A stretch of 64,000 bases of DNA from Kiloniella litopenaei (GCF_000982415.1 NZ_LANI01000018.1:124001-188000); one strand, 5' to 3'; shown: positions 47,216 to 57,359, counted from the first letter of the stretch. Notes: generated by a model from the sequence alone, not told the origin. Numbers and translations: made by a program.

Positions 47216-48186
47216 GGTTTTGCTCCGTCTGACAAAGTTCCCTGAGTTAGGGCGTGTAAACAGGCCATACGTACAGCGACACCCATTTCTACCTGTGTTC
47301 TGATCAATGATCGATCCAGATCATCGGCCAGTTCACTATCAATTTCGACACCACGGTTCATGGGACCGGGGTGCATCACAAGGGCGTCCGGCTTTGCCAT
47401 AGCCAATTTTTCCTGATCCAGACCGAAGTAACGGAAATATTCGCGGATGGAAGGGACAAATGATCCCTGCATACGTTCAAGCTGAAGCCTGAGCATCATG
47501 ACAATGTCACAGCCTTCCAGACCTTCTTTCATATTGTGAAAGGTTTCTACGCCCATACGGTCAACAGAAGAAGGCAAAAGAGTTGGCGGTGCAATCAAGC
47601 GGACTTCTGCGCCCATTGTATTCAGCAGATGGATATTTGACCGGGCAACCCGGCTATGGGCGACATCGCCACAGATCGCTACGCGCAGTCCATACAGATC
47701 GCCTTTGCGGCGACGGATCGTCAAGGCATCAAGCAGTGCCTGTGTCGGGTGTTCATGGCTTCCATCACCGGCGTTGATCACCGAGCCATTTACCTTTTCA
47801 GACAGAAGTTTCACAGCGCCTGAGTCTGAATGCCGAACCACCATGACATCGGGGTGCATTGCATTGAGTGTCATGGCTGTATCAACCAGGGTTTCGCCTT
47901 TTTTGATAGAGCTAGAAGCAACGGTCATGTTGATAACATCGGCACCAAGGCGTTTGGCTGCCAATTCAAAAGAAGTACGTGTTCTGGTGGAGTTCTCGAA
48001 AAAGAGATTAATCACCGTGCGACCTTCTAATAGATCGATGGTCTTTTTCACGGCGCGATTCTGGTCAACATAGCCATCGGCTAGGTCAAGCAAGTTGGAA
48101 ATCTGATCAGCTCTCAGGCCCTCTATTCCTAGCAGGTGCCCGTGGCCAGTTTGGCCAGCAGCGATCGTTTCAGCATATGTCGTCAT
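47212..48186 (-). CDS. pyrB: Aspartate carbamoyltransferase catalytic subunit
   Basis: Condenses carbamoyl phosphate with aspartate, the committed step of pyrimidine synthesis. The 324-residue protein has the carbamoyl-phosphate motif [21 protein letters not shown], the [19 protein letters not shown] segment and [10 protein letters not shown]. No regulatory subunit gene (pyrI) is seen. Overlaps the next gene by four bases, strongly suggesting that PyrB and the dihydroorotase-like protein are produced together, possibly as a complex. Confidence 0.95.
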   Translation of the reverse strand: MTTYAETIAAGQTGHGHLLGIEGLRADQISNLLDLADGYVDQNRAVKKTIDLLEGRTVINLFFENSTRTRTSFELAAKRLGADVINMTVASSSIKKGETLVDTAMTLNAMHPDVMVVRHSDSGAVKLLSEKVNGSVINAGDGSHEHPTQALLDALTIRRRKGDLYGLRVAICGDVAHSRVARSNIHLLNTMGAEVRLIAPPTLLPSSVDRMGVETFHNMKEGLEGCDIVMMLRLQLERMQGSFVPSIREYFRYFGLDQEKLAMAKPDALVMHPGPMNRGVEIDSELADDLDRSLIRTQVEMGVAVRMACLHALTQGTLSDGAKP

Positions 48187-48279
48187 TAAAACCGCAATAT
48201 GTCATCGATGATGCGTGGATGCAAACATGGAAAGAGGATTCTTTTAAAATTCCCAAAAGCTTTATCTATTGGTCAAAAT

Positions 48280-49506
48280 TTAAATGATTCCGTCTTCTTT
48301 TAGGGTGTGCAAAATTGTTTCATCGAGACCTAACACCTTCTCCAAAACTTCTTGTGTATCCTGTCCCATACTTGGCGGGGCTTTGCGGTAGTCAACGGGG
48401 GTTTGGGAAAACTTCATCGGGCTACCAATTAAGTCAACAGACCCTTGGGCGGCAGTTGGATGAGGCATGGAAATTTTCATTTCCCTTGCCTGGGTTTGCG
48501 GGTGGGCAAAAACGCCTTTCATATCATTTACTGGTCCGCAGGGAACGCCAAGGGGAGGTAATTTCTCTATCCAGTATTCTGAAGGATGTTTTGATGTGAT
48601 TTCACCAATCAGAGGATAAAGGTCATCCCGGTTTCTAATTCGGTTTTGATTGGTGTGAAAACGTTCATCGTTAAACAGGTTCATGCAATCTGCAAAGTGG
48701 CAAAACTTCTTGTATTGTCCGTCATTACCAATGGCGAGAATGAAATGCCCATTACTGGAAGGAACAACGTTGTAAGGGACGATATTGGGGTGCCCGTTCC
48801 CAAGGCGTGGCGGGAGTTCGCCGGACGTCAGATAATAAAGGCCCTGATTGGCGAGCCAGGCAATCTGTGTGTCTAAAAGCGAAACATCGATATATTGCCC
48901 TTCGCCCGTTTGATTTCTGTGATGAAGGGCGGCAAGTATCGCGTTACTTGCGTACATACCACACATCAGGTCAACAATGGCGACGCCGACTTTCATCGGT
49001 TGTCCATCCGGTTCACCTGTCAGGCTCATGATGCCGCCCATGCCCTGGATGAGGAAATCATATCCGGCCTGTGGCGCGTAAGGGCCTGTTTGCCCGAAAC
49101 CAGTAATTGAGCAGTATATCAGATTGGGGAATTCATCTTTCAAATCGTCATAGGACAGGCCGTATTTGGCAAGCCCCCCGACTTTGAAATTTTCAACAAG
49201 GATATCACTTTTGGCTATAAGCTGTTTGGCCAGCTTTTGCCCATCAGGTTGGGAAATATCCAAACTGACAGAGCGTTTATTTCTATTGGCAGACAGATAA
49301 TAAGCGCTTTCGTCAGTGTCGTTGCCTTCTTTGTCCTTGAGGAAAGGAGGACCCCATTTACGTGTATCGTCCCCTTGGCCCGGACGTTCAATTTTTATGA
49401 CATCGGCACCCATGTCACCCAGCATTTGCGTACAGCTTGGGCCTGCCATAATGCGTGAAAGATCAAAAACACGTAACCCTGATAGAGGCCCCGTCGGCTT
49501 CGTCAT
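48280..49506 (-). CDS. CoA-transferase family III protein
   Basis: Family III CoA-transferase of 408 residues, the type that includes formyl-CoA:oxalate transferase and CaiB. It begins GPLSGLRVFDLSRIMAGPSCTQMLGDMGADVIKIERPGQGD, has the RNKRSVSLDI and DFLIQGMGGIMSLTG segments with the catalytic aspartate, and a C-terminal lid. The CoA substrate is not predictable. ATG 49506 (AAGGG upstream, MTKPTG) was chosen over an upstream start that would add 37 unrelated residues. Confidence 0.88.
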   Translation of the reverse strand: MTKPTGPLSGLRVFDLSRIMAGPSCTQMLGDMGADVIKIERPGQGDDTRKWGPPFLKDKEGNDTDESAYYLSANRNKRSVSLDISQPDGQKLAKQLIAKSDILVENFKVGGLAKYGLSYDDLKDEFPNLIYCSITGFGQTGPYAPQAGYDFLIQGMGGIMSLTGEPDGQPMKVGVAIVDLMCGMYASNAILAALHHRNQTGEGQYIDVSLLDTQIAWLANQGLYYLTSGELPPRLGNGHPNIVPYNVVPSSNGHFILAIGNDGQYKKFCHFADCMNLFNDERFHTNQNRIRNRDDLYPLIGEITSKHPSEYWIEKLPPLGVPCGPVNDMKGVFAHPQTQAREMKISMPHPTAAQGSVDLIGSPMKFSQTPVDYRKAPPSMGQDTQEVLEKVLGLDETILHTLKEDGII

Positions 49507-49660
49507 AAGAAAACCCTTAAATCTTACGTTTGAATTGTCACTGGTTTTGCCGCGCAAAATAGAAGCGCAGAATAAATTGTAAGGCGGAAGTCTAAAAAGA
49601 GGGGCGCACAGATGCAACGTTCAAAGTTCTGATCACCAATATTTGTTCTGGTGAAATAAG

Positions 49661-49693
49661 AAAAAAGCGTGCTTTTAAAATTCGCACGCTTTT
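49661..49693 (-). terminator. Intrinsic terminator after the 59-residue PLDc_N gene
   Basis: Perfect 10-bp stem AAAAGCGTGC/GCACGCTTTT around an 11-nt loop; read on the minus strand it is followed by a T run. It lies 64 bp after the stop of the small membrane protein gene at 49757. Confidence 0.75.
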
Positions 49694-49756
49694 GTCGCAA
49701 TCAAACTTTTTGAATATGGTGTTATTTTCAGAATAACGGGTGAGTGTGCTTTTAGG

Positions 49757-49936
49757 TTATTTCGGGCCCATTAAGAACCAGAGAATAAGACCGATCACTG
49801 GTAAAAGAAGAATGAGCACGATCCAGAGTACTTTAGACCCGGTTGTTGCCCCGCTTTGAAAAATTTTTACTATTGCCCAGATATTTGCAACTAGAAGAAT
49901 AAGCCCCAGGATACCGGTGTATTCGAAACCAAACAT
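49757..49936 (-). CDS. Small membrane protein, PLDc_N type (59 aa)
   Basis: A 59-residue ORF just below the usual cut-off. It begins MFGFEYTGILGLILLVANIW and ends with GLILWFLMGPK, two membrane helices separated by a short polar loop (FQSGATTGSKVLW), the pattern of the phospholipase-D N-terminal membrane domain (PLDc_N). Proteins of this size are common as stand-alone membrane proteins with unknown role. Similar to the next ORF upstream, so the two are a tandem duplicate pair. Followed by a terminator. Confidence 0.75.
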   Translation of the reverse strand: MFGFEYTGILGLILLVANIWAIVKIFQSGATTGSKVLWIVLILLLPVIGLILWFLMGPK

Positions 49937-50037
49937 TTTTATGCCTTTCTATGTAAAGCACTGTTATCTCTTATCGGAAAAATAAACCTTATCTTACAGC
50001 AATGATATTCGTATGATTACGAATATGTATAGTGTCA

Positions 50038-50253
50038 TTAATGGAAATGAAGACTGTTTTGAGCTGAGTTTTCTCTACGAGGGCCTATAAAGTACCACAA
50101 GGCGCAGCCAATGGCAGGCAAGATAAAAATTGTGATTGTCCAAAGGACCTTTACAGCTGATTTTTCATTACTCTGAAAAATTTTTGTTACGACCCATAAA
50201 CTGATGAGTAAAACAGGTATAACAATCATGCTGCCGGTTTCCAGGCTAAACAT
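50038..50253 (-). CDS. Small membrane protein, PLDc_N type (71 aa)
   Basis: Paralogue of the gene downstream of it: same two-helix layout (residues 8-24 and 35-57), shared KIFQS and KVLW motifs and the ending WYFIGPR in place of WFLMGPK, plus an extra polar 12-residue tail. AAGGA precedes the ATG. The upstream region contains CACAAGTTTAT twice (about 50270-50301). Unknown function; may be membrane stress-related. Confidence 0.72.
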   Translation of the reverse strand: MFSLETGSMIVIPVLLISLWVVTKIFQSNEKSAVKVLWTITIFILPAIGCALWYFIGPRRENSAQNSLHFH

Positions 50254-50604
50254 TTAACTTTCCTTCTTTCACAAGTTTATACGGGTTTGCACAAGTTTAT
50301 TCAGGTTACCAATTCAAACTTTTTGTGTATGTGATGTTGGTGAATTTACGCGTTATGAGAGAATGTAAACATTCGTATAAATACGGATGACTCGCCTGAA
50401 TGCAAGGTTTTGCAAGGTAAAACCAGTTTGGGTCTAGGAAAGATTATAATGAAAAGTATTTTTCATTAAGAATGGAAAAGATGAGCGATTTATTATGTTG
50501 TATTTTGCTGATTAAAGGCACTTTCATTGCTTTTTATGCATTTCATACATAGCAGGAATGAAGGTGATATTTTTTTTAGGCTGTCGAACTTGGCAAAAGA
50601 GCGC
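50254..50604. other. Intergenic region upstream of the PLDc_N pair
   Basis: About 350 bp with no convincing ORF. Two direct copies of CACAAGTTTAT lie near the PLDc_N gene; the rest is AT-rich. No RNA gene or terminator is recognisable. Confidence 0.35.
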
Positions 50605-51090
50605 TTATGGAAAAGGTATTTTGCGTTGAATTGCATCCAGTGCCCCTTGAAGAATGTAGGCTGCAGCTGCTTTATCGATAACCTTTGCTCGATTTTTCCG
50701 TGTCATATCAGCTTCCCCAATTAAAAATCGCTCTACAGCCGAGGTTGACATCCTTTCATCCCAAAAAACGATGGGTATTTCAAAACCAGCAATTCTTTTG
50801 AGATTGTCTGCAAGAGTTCTGACAGACTGACATCTAGGACCTTCCGATCCATCCATATTAACCGGTAATCCCATAACGATGCCGCCAATATTTTTATCTG
50901 CACAAATTTCTTTAAGCTCTTGGGCATCATTTTTGAATTTCGTGCGTTTTATTGTTTTTACGGGTGAGGCAACTTTGAAATCACGATCAGAAACGGCGAC
51001 CCCAATGGTTTTTGTACCGGGATCAAGGCCAAGCAAACGTTTGTTTTTGTTTACGAGATCCGGAAGATCGTAAATATCTATCTCTTGCAA
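50605..51090 (-). CDS. ruvX: Holliday junction resolvase-like / pre-16S rRNA nuclease YqgF (RuvX)
   Basis: RNase H-fold nuclease acting in 16S rRNA 5' end maturation, formerly thought to be a Holliday-junction resolvase. The 161-residue protein has LLGLDPGTKTIGVAVSD, IVMGLPVNMDGSEG, the FWDERMSTSAVERFL catalytic motif and DKAAAAYILQGALD. Divergent from the NnrU-like gene; the nearby gatC-gatA-gatB cluster is its common neighbour in alphaproteobacteria. Confidence 0.93.
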   Translation of the reverse strand: MQEIDIYDLPDLVNKNKRLLGLDPGTKTIGVAVSDRDFKVASPVKTIKRTKFKNDAQELKEICADKNIGGIVMGLPVNMDGSEGPRCQSVRTLADNLKRIAGFEIPIVFWDERMSTSAVERFLIGEADMTRKNRAKVIDKAAAAYILQGALDAIQRKIPFP

Positions 51091-51134
51091 TTTGACCTAC
51101 CTTATCGTTTCCCGGCCTAATCGTTTTTCTGGTT

Positions 51135-51153
51135 ATCTGAATGATATTCAGAT
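51135..51153. repeat. Perfect short palindrome between ruvX and the NnrU-like gene
   Basis: ATCTGAAT-GAT-ATTCAGAT, 8-bp arms with a 3-bp spacer, in the divergent promoter region. It is 45 bp upstream of the ruvX start and 176 bp from the NnrU-like start. Could be an operator. Confidence 0.5.
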
Positions 51154-51328
51154 TATTATGGAGTATTAGTTTCCTCATGCCGATTTTTCAATTTTCGGCA
51201 TAAAAATGACAATCCAAGTGTTGTACTCACCTCTATGTTACGCGCGACAGCGTGTCCTATGGTACAGGGACATGTGGTTTGTCATAAGTGTCTTGTACTT
51301 ACCTTAGTTGATGTGAAACGGAAAGCAT

Positions 51329-52024
51329 ATGTTTGGTGGATTTGGAGGACTGCTTGGTTCTTTTATTGTTTTTTTGTTGTTACATTCAATTCCGCCGATG
51401 CGTGGGGTGAAGCAATCCCTTATTAATCACTTGGGGAAAGTGGGGTATTATACCCTCTATTCTCTTGTTTCTACGGCCGTTTTGATCTGGCTTATTCATG
51501 AAGTCTGGGCAGCGCCTTATGTTGAACTGTGGCCTTTTGAACCATGGGCTGCGAGAGCAACGACGCATATCATGCCTTTTTCTATCCTGTTTTTTGTTAT
51601 GGGTTTTGTTCGACCAAATCCGCTTTCAATTGGCCCGGGTAAAGGGTTCGACAAAGAACGTATGGGGATCGTAGGGGGTGTTCGACACCCTATATTATGG
51701 GGCTTTGCTCTGTGGGCGGGTGCACATCTTTTTGCAAATGGTGGTTTGGCTGAAGTTCTGTTTTTTGCTGGTCTGCTTCTTCTTTCTGTTGGTGGCATGT
51801 TTATTGTTGATCGGCGGAAAAGGCGTTTGATGGGGGATGAAAAATGGTTTGAATTATCTAGCGGAACATCAAATATTCCGTTTGTAGGGCTGATAAAGGG
51901 TGGGAATTGCCGCCCAACTTTAAAAGATGCTTTCGGGGTTGTTCTGGCTGTTCTGAGTTTCGGACTTGTTTTGTGGCTACATCCTGTTTTGTTTAATGTT
52001 TCGCCTTTATCGGGTTTTCTTTGA
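51329..52024 (+). CDS. NnrU-family membrane protein
   Basis: A 231-residue membrane protein of the NnrU family. It has five to six hydrophobic helices, GGVRHPILWGFALWAGAHL in the third quarter (typical for this family), and RRKRRLMGDEKWFE in a cytoplasmic loop. NnrU proteins occur with nitrite/nitric oxide reductase genes in denitrifiers but are widespread elsewhere; no such genes are in this window, so the role is unknown. ATG 51329 follows GGAAAG. Confidence 0.82.
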   Translation: MFGGFGGLLGSFIVFLLLHSIPPMRGVKQSLINHLGKVGYYTLYSLVSTAVLIWLIHEVWAAPYVELWPFEPWAARATTHIMPFSILFFVMGFVRPNPLSIGPGKGFDKERMGIVGGVRHPILWGFALWAGAHLFANGGLAEVLFFAGLLLLSVGGMFIVDRRKRRLMGDEKWFELSSGTSNIPFVGLIKGGNCRPTLKDAFGVVLAVLSFGLVLWLHPVLFNVSPLSGFL

Positions 52025-52201
52025 GCTTGGGGGGGACTTGTCTGGTATTCAAAGGATTGTGCTTGGTATCTGTGATACCTAAATCATGATAAAAGAACTT
52101 TTAATCATCGTCCTCTATGCTAACTGTTCGGTTGTTAAGCAATATTGTTTCTCTGCATCACCTCAAGTGATGAATGTAAATCCAAGGATCTCTGCCTATT
52201 T

Positions 52202-52642
52202 ATGACGAATCCTCATTTTCTAGAAAATACTAAGAAAAAGAAAACAGGTATTCGACGTGTATGCTTGATGTGTATCGGCTGGATATGTGTTGGGCTTGGT
52301 TTGATCGGCATCATTTTGCCCCTGCTACCGACGACACCATTTTTGCTTGTTGCCCTGTGGGCCTTTTCTCATTCTTCGGAACGGTTTCATAACTGGCTCT
52401 ATCAGCATCATCTTTTGGGGCCGATGGTGCGGGATTGGGATTGTTATCGGGTGATCCCTGTAAAAGCCAAGGCTTTGGCGATTACGATGATGAGCGCCAG
52501 TTTAGCCTATGTTGCTTATAAGGACGTTGTGCCACTATGGGGGCTTGGTCTTATTGGTTTTTGTTTGCTTTGTGTGGCTATTTTTATTCTCAGATGCCCA
52601 AGTCGGCCACCAGCCAGGCTTTCAAATCCATCAGCAGAATAA
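52202..52642 (+). CDS. DUF454 (YbaN-like) inner-membrane protein
   Basis: A 146-residue membrane protein of the YbaN/DUF454 family. The hallmark segment LGLIGIILPLLPTTPFLLVALWAFSHSSERFHNWL is present, followed by two C-terminal helices (about 90-130). Function unknown. Start at ATG 52202; the open frame extends to 52145 without start evidence. In the plus direction, upstream of gatC but with a 274-bp gap. Confidence 0.82.
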   Translation: MTNPHFLENTKKKKTGIRRVCLMCIGWICVGLGLIGIILPLLPTTPFLLVALWAFSHSSERFHNWLYQHHLLGPMVRDWDCYRVIPVKAKALAITMMSASLAYVAYKDVVPLWGLGLIGFCLLCVAIFILRCPSRPPARLSNPSAE

Positions 52643-52916
52643 GGTTTCCTACGTTAGTCTGTGGTCTGGTTTTTTTTGGTGATTATTCGCCTAGGGCAAA
52701 GCAATTAAGTTTCCTGTTATTGAGCCGTATAATCTAGCTTATTTCAGATCCCGATTTCGGAACTATTTAAACAGCAGTTGCGATTGAATAATAGAAAAGC
52801 AATTTTACTTGATAAAAAGCACTCTACAGGCGTTGCAGCTTGAGCGGGTGAGTGCTATTTTCCGCTCGAATTTAATACGTGATACTTTCGATATCCATAG
52901 AAGATTGGAACCGAGT

Positions 52917-53204
52917 ATGTCTGTCGACAAAAATACGGTAGCGAAAATTGCCAGACTGGCGCGCATCCGGGTTGATGAAAAGCAGCAGGAAGAGCTGACC
53001 GGAGAATTGAACCAAATCCTTGGCTGGATTGAGCAACTCTCTGAACTGGACACAGATGGTGTTGAGCCAATGACATCTGTTGTCGAAATGACCCAACCTC
53101 TGCGTGAGGACGTGGTCAATGACGGGCACTATGTTGAGCGGGTGACAAAAAATGCGCCTGAGTCTGCCCATGGTTTCTATGCTGTTCCCAAGGTGGTCGA
53201 ATAA
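52917..53204 (+). CDS. gatC: Aspartyl/glutamyl-tRNA amidotransferase subunit C
   Basis: Small subunit of the GatCAB complex that converts Asp-tRNA(Asn) and/or Glu-tRNA(Gln) to the amide. The 95 residues start [21 protein letters not shown] and contain [26 protein letters not shown], diagnostic for GatC. ATG 52917 was chosen; the frame is open to 52809. Its stop overlaps the gatA ATG by one base (TAATG). Confidence 0.95.
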   Translation: MSVDKNTVAKIARLARIRVDEKQQEELTGELNQILGWIEQLSELDTDGVEPMTSVVEMTQPLREDVVNDGHYVERVTKNAPESAHGFYAVPKVVE

Positions 53205-54685
53205 TGAGTAACCTTAATAAGCTGACAATTTCTGATGCCCTTGATGGCATGGAAAAAGGGGATTTTTCTGCGCGTGAACTGACCGAAGCCCATATCAGTG
53301 CGATGGAAGAAACCCGCGAACTTAACGCCTATATCGTTGAGACCCCAGAAATCGCCCTCGAAATGGCTGATGCATCTGACAAGAAGCGCGCCGCTGGCGA
53401 TGCCGGTTTGATGGAGGGGATTCCGATTGCGATGAAGGATCTCTTCTGTACAGAAGGGACACAGACAACGGCTGCGTCGCGTATTCTGGATGGTTTTGTT
53501 CCAACCTATGAATCAACTGTATCCGGCAATCTATGGAATGCCGGTGCTGTGATGTTGGGTAAATCCAACCTTGACCAGTTTGCGATGGGCTCTGCGAACA
53601 TTACATCATACTACGGTAATGTGATTAATCCATGGCAACGCAAAGATAGTGATGCACAGCTGACCCCTGGCGGTTCATCCGGCGGTTCTGCGGCCTCGGT
53701 TGCGGCGCGTTCGGCAATGGCGGCAACAGGGACTGATACTGGTGGTTCTATTCGTCAGCCCGCAGCTTTTTCCGGTATCGTTGGGCTAAAGCCAACCTAT
53801 GGTCGTTGTTCGCGCTGGGGCGTTGTTGCCTTTGCCTCATCTCTTGATCAGGCTGGCCCAATGACGCGTTCTGTCCGTGATGCGGCAATCATGCTGGAAG
53901 CAATGGCCGGTTATGACGCAAAAGATTCCACATCTGTTAATGTTGCTGTGCCGAGCTATCAAAAAGCTCTGACAGGCGATATTCGCGGCTTGAGAGTTGG
54001 TATTCCAAAAGAATATCGCATGGATGGCACACCAAAGGAAATTGACGATGCCTGGGAACAGGGCATCGAGTGGCTTAAATCTGCAGGAGCCGAACCTGTA
54101 GAGATCAGTCTGCCACATACCAAATACGCTCTACCTGCCTATTATATTATCGCACCAGCGGAATGTTCATCCAATCTGGCGCGTTATGACGGTGTTCGTT
54201 ATGGGTTGCGTGTGGATGGAGAAAGCCTGGACGACATGTACGAACGTACACGTGGCGAAGGCTTTGGTGACGAAGTCAAACGTCGTATTCTGATTGGAAC
54301 CTATGTTCTGTCAGCCGGCTATTACGATGCCTATTACAACAAGGCGCGTCGTGTTCGTACCCTGATCGCGAATGATTTCAAAAAAGCCTATGAAAGCGTC
54401 GATGTCATCCTGACACCAACTGCACCAAGCCCCGCCTTTGGTATTGGTGAAAAGATGGATGATCCGATTGCCATGTATTTGAACGATGTCTTTACCGTTC
54501 CTGCCAGCTTGGCCGGATTGCCGGGTATATCCGTTCCAACAGGGCTTTCCAGTGAAGGAACGCCGCTTGGTCTGCAACTGCTGGGTAAAGCTTTTGATGA
54601 AGAGACCGTCTTGAAGGTCGCAGGCGTAGTCGAAGAAGCTGCCGGTTTCTCTGCCTTGCCGCAGCTAATGGCGGGAGGTAAGTAA
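53204..54685 (+). CDS. gatA: Aspartyl/glutamyl-tRNA amidotransferase subunit A
   Basis: Amidase-signature subunit that hydrolyses glutamine to supply ammonia. The 493 residues have the catalytic lysine in IAMKDLFCT and the Ser-Ser pair in [15 protein letters not shown] and [14 protein letters not shown]. Co-translated with gatC (TAATG) and one base from gatB. Confidence 0.96.
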   Translation: MSNLNKLTISDALDGMEKGDFSARELTEAHISAMEETRELNAYIVETPEIALEMADASDKKRAAGDAGLMEGIPIAMKDLFCTEGTQTTAASRILDGFVPTYESTVSGNLWNAGAVMLGKSNLDQFAMGSANITSYYGNVINPWQRKDSDAQLTPGGSSGGSAASVAARSAMAATGTDTGGSIRQPAAFSGIVGLKPTYGRCSRWGVVAFASSLDQAGPMTRSVRDAAIMLEAMAGYDAKDSTSVNVAVPSYQKALTGDIRGLRVGIPKEYRMDGTPKEIDDAWEQGIEWLKSAGAEPVEISLPHTKYALPAYYIIAPAECSSNLARYDGVRYGLRVDGESLDDMYERTRGEGFGDEVKRRILIGTYVLSAGYYDAYYNKARRVRTLIANDFKKAYESVDVILTPTAPSPAFGIGEKMDDPIAMYLNDVFTVPASLAGLPGISVPTGLSSEGTPLGLQLLGKAFDEETVLKVAGVVEEAAGFSALPQLMAGGK

Positions 54686-54686
54686 C

Positions 54687-56141
54687 ATGAGCTATCGTAT
54701 CAAAGGAAATACAGGCGAGTGGGAAGTTGTCATTGGTCTTGAGGTTCATGCTCAGGTCATTTCAAAATCCAAGCTCTTCTCTGGTGCTGCAACAGCCTTT
54801 GGCGCTGACCCGAACCATCATGTATCGCTGGTGGATGCTGCGATGCCGGGTATGTTGCCTGTGTTAAACAAAGAAGTTGTTGAGCAGGGCATCCGTACCG
54901 GTCTGGGGCTTCGTGCAAAAATCAACATGAAATCTGTGTTTGAGCGTAAAAACTATTTTTATGCTGATCTGCCACAGGGATATCAGATTTCTCAGTTTCT
55001 GGAACCGATTGTTGGTGAAGGAACAATCACACTTGATCTCGAAGGTGGTGACGTTCGTGAAGTCGGTGTTGAGCGGATGCATCTGGAACAGGATGCAGGT
55101 AAATCCGTTCATGATCAGCACCCGACACAGTCCTATATTGACCTGAACCGTTCCGGTGTGGCCTTGATGGAGATCGTTTCCAAGCCGGATCTCCGTTCGC
55201 CTGAAGAAGCTGGTGCTTACCTGCGCAAACTGCGTTCGATCCTGCGCTATCTCGGCACGTGTGATGGTAACATGGACGAAGGGTCCATGCGCGCTGATGT
55301 TAACGTATCTGTACGTAAACCGGGTGATGAGTTCGGAACCCGGACAGAAACGAAGAACGTTAACTCTATCCGTTATGTCCAGCAAGCTATTGAGCATGAA
55401 GCCAAGCGCCAGGTTAAAATTCTGGAAGAGGGCGGCCAGATCGTTCAGGAAACGCGTCTGTTTGATGCAAGCAAAGGCACAACCCGGTCCATGAGAAGCA
55501 AGGAAGAAGCGCACGATTATCGTTACTTCCCTGACCCGGATTTGTTGCCGTTGGTTCTTGATCCTGCATGGGTTGAGGAAATCAAAGCGACAATTCCTGA
55601 GCTTCCGGACGAAAAGAAAGATCGCTTTATCAATGACTTTGGCCTGTCTGCTTACGATGCGGGTATTCTGGTTGCTGATCGTGAAAAGGCGATGTTCTAC
55701 GAGGAAGTTGCCGAAGGTCGTGACCCGAAACTGGCTGCGAACTGGGTCATGGGTGATTTCTTTGGTGCGCTGAACAAAAGTGGCCTTGCTTTGGATCAGT
55801 CTCCGGTTTCAGCCAAACAGCTCGGTGGTCTGATCGGTTTGATCAAGGACAACACAATTTCCGGACGTATCGCCAAGGAAGTTTTCGAGGTGATGTGGGA
55901 AACCAGCAAGGATGCTGATACCATCGTTGAGGAAAAAGGCCTTAAACAGATCACAGATACAGGACCGATTGAAGCCGCGATTGATGAAATCATGGCTGCA
56001 AATCCTGATCAGGTTGAAGCCTTCCGTGGTGGTAATGAAAAACTGATTGGCTGGTTTGTTGGTCAAACAATGAAAGCGACGGGTGGTAAAGCCAACCCCG
56101 GTATGGTTAATCAGTTGCTTAAGAAGAAGCTAGCGGGATAA
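54687..56141 (+). CDS. gatB: Aspartyl/glutamyl-tRNA amidotransferase subunit B
   Basis: Kinase-like subunit that activates the tRNA-bound Asp/Glu and carries the transamidation site. At 484 residues it is full length; seen are [47 protein letters not shown] and a C-terminal YqeY-like helical domain (about 330-484, [13 protein letters not shown]). Begins one base after the gatA stop. A strong terminator ends the operon. Confidence 0.96.
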   Translation: MSYRIKGNTGEWEVVIGLEVHAQVISKSKLFSGAATAFGADPNHHVSLVDAAMPGMLPVLNKEVVEQGIRTGLGLRAKINMKSVFERKNYFYADLPQGYQISQFLEPIVGEGTITLDLEGGDVREVGVERMHLEQDAGKSVHDQHPTQSYIDLNRSGVALMEIVSKPDLRSPEEAGAYLRKLRSILRYLGTCDGNMDEGSMRADVNVSVRKPGDEFGTRTETKNVNSIRYVQQAIEHEAKRQVKILEEGGQIVQETRLFDASKGTTRSMRSKEEAHDYRYFPDPDLLPLVLDPAWVEEIKATIPELPDEKKDRFINDFGLSAYDAGILVADREKAMFYEEVAEGRDPKLAANWVMGDFFGALNKSGLALDQSPVSAKQLGGLIGLIKDNTISGRIAKEVFEVMWETSKDADTIVEEKGLKQITDTGPIEAAIDEIMAANPDQVEAFRGGNEKLIGWFVGQTMKATGGKANPGMVNQLLKKKLAG

Positions 56142-56191
56142 AACTGGTTTTATCACGATTAAAAAAGGAAGCTAGAGCTTTCCTGTAGAAT

Positions 56192-56234
56192 AAAGCGGTA
56201 CGGACATCATTTACAATGTTCGTACCGCTTTTTT
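56192..56234 (+). terminator. Intrinsic terminator of gatCAB
   Basis: A 16-bp stem (56192-56207 with 56216-56231, one G-T pair), 8-nt loop and a run of T. It lies 50 bp after gatB and just before the convergent PAS-like gene. Confidence 0.88.
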
Positions 56235-56246
56235 ATTGGGTCGGTT

Positions 56247-56759
56247 TTATTGTAGCGGGCCTTTGTGATCCAGGATCGTTATTGTGCCGATGATGAAGGT
56301 CGGATTTTCCTGATCATCAAGAAGGGGACAGTCAAGAGATTCAAATTTGACATCTTTCTTTTTCAAAAAAGAAAGAACCCCTTCGTTTCGGAAACACAGG
56401 GATTGATCTAATATTTCCACATAATATTCTGCCAACTCAACATCTTGACGTTCTCTATCGTTCGTTTGTGGGCCTTGGGTACTGATGATTTTGCCTATAT
56501 ATTCATCAAAGATGTTATTTGCACTTTCACCATGAACACGAAATTCAAAATCAGTTTGATTAAGCCTTTTAACGAGGAAAATATCGGGGACCAGATCAAT
56601 ATGGTCCAGAATATCAAATTCGCTTTTGAATGGTGTCCTTGGAGCAAAGGAAAGCCACCATTCCATAAGGGCGCGATTGCTTGAACCAACGAGTTCGTTC
56701 GTTGATGTAACTGGATAATACTTGATTACTTCGTATCTATTTTCCGTCACGCTAACCAC
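56247..56759 (-). CDS. PAS-domain-like protein (PAS_5 type)
   Basis: A 170-residue protein whose pattern fits the PAS_5 group of alphaproteobacteria: a tryptophan pair (LMEWWLS), then FDILDHIDLVPDIFLVKRL, FEFRVHGESANNIFDEYIGKII. It has no enzyme domain, so it is a small signal-binding protein of unknown partner. Starts at an ATG or near alternative (start codon not well supported). Unusual base composition (AT-rich) fits an accessory gene. The domain call is from pattern only. Confidence 0.6.
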   Translation of the reverse strand: MVSVTENRYEVIKYYPVTSTNELVGSSNRALMEWWLSFAPRTPFKSEFDILDHIDLVPDIFLVKRLNQTDFEFRVHGESANNIFDEYIGKIISTQGPQTNDRERQDVELAEYYVEILDQSLCFRNEGVLSFLKKKDVKFESLDCPLLDDQENPTFIIGTITILDHKGPLQ

Positions 56760-56962
56760 TCTCTATGGTCGTTTCATTGAAATTATAGGTAAGGGCCGTA
56801 ATCAAATCCTTAATTTTGACGTAAAACTTTACCTTTTCCTGTTTTGAGTAATATAAACTAGGGAATATCTATTATTAAGCGCCCTATTGCTAAATCCTAT
56901 GAGTTTATTTCCGATAAGGCTCTTGGTATGATTGGGCAACAATTTAGTGAGGTTGGGACTAG

Positions 56963-57286
56963 ATGTCATTTTTCTCAAAGATTTTTGGCCTTTCTTCAAT
57001 GGACAAAGAAAAGGCGAAGCCTAAAGACGAACCCGTTATGTACGAAGGCTATGCCATTGTGCCATCACCCGATAAAGCCGAGAGCGGTCAGTGGCGTTTG
57101 AGTGGTTATATAAAAAAGTTAGGTGAAAACCCGGACGATCCAGAAATGGAACGCTTTTTTCTGAGGGCTGATACCTTTCCATCTCGTGAAGAAGCTGTCG
57201 AATTTACTGTTCGTAAAGGGCGTCAGATTATTGATGAGCAAGGTAAGCGTTTATTTGTAGATGGGGAGCCGACAGGGCGAGCCTGA
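56963..57286 (+). CDS. HlyU-family protein
   Basis: 107-residue small protein resembling the HlyU family (PF10115-type, named from Vibrio HlyU but structurally different from ArsR regulators). It starts MSFFSKIFGLSS with a basic/hydrophobic N-terminus, a linker, then YEGYAIVPSPDKAESGQWRLSGYIKK, and FLRADTFPSREEAVEFTVRKGRQIIDEQG, which is the family pattern. The function in alphaproteobacteria is not known. Convergent with the Tat-leader gene. Confidence 0.7.
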   Translation: MSFFSKIFGLSSMDKEKAKPKDEPVMYEGYAIVPSPDKAESGQWRLSGYIKKLGENPDDPEMERFFLRADTFPSREEAVEFTVRKGRQIIDEQGKRLFVDGEPTGRA

Positions 57287-57359
57287 TCCTGATCTCGTTC
57301 TCGATTATACTTGCTGCTCCTGGCTACAGCTTACTGATCGCTATGGCTTTTGGCCGTCT

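Noticed and set aside
54864-55514. 216-codon open frame antisense to gatB
   Set aside because: gatB is intact with diagnostic motifs; no ribosome binding site or family pattern on the opposite strand.
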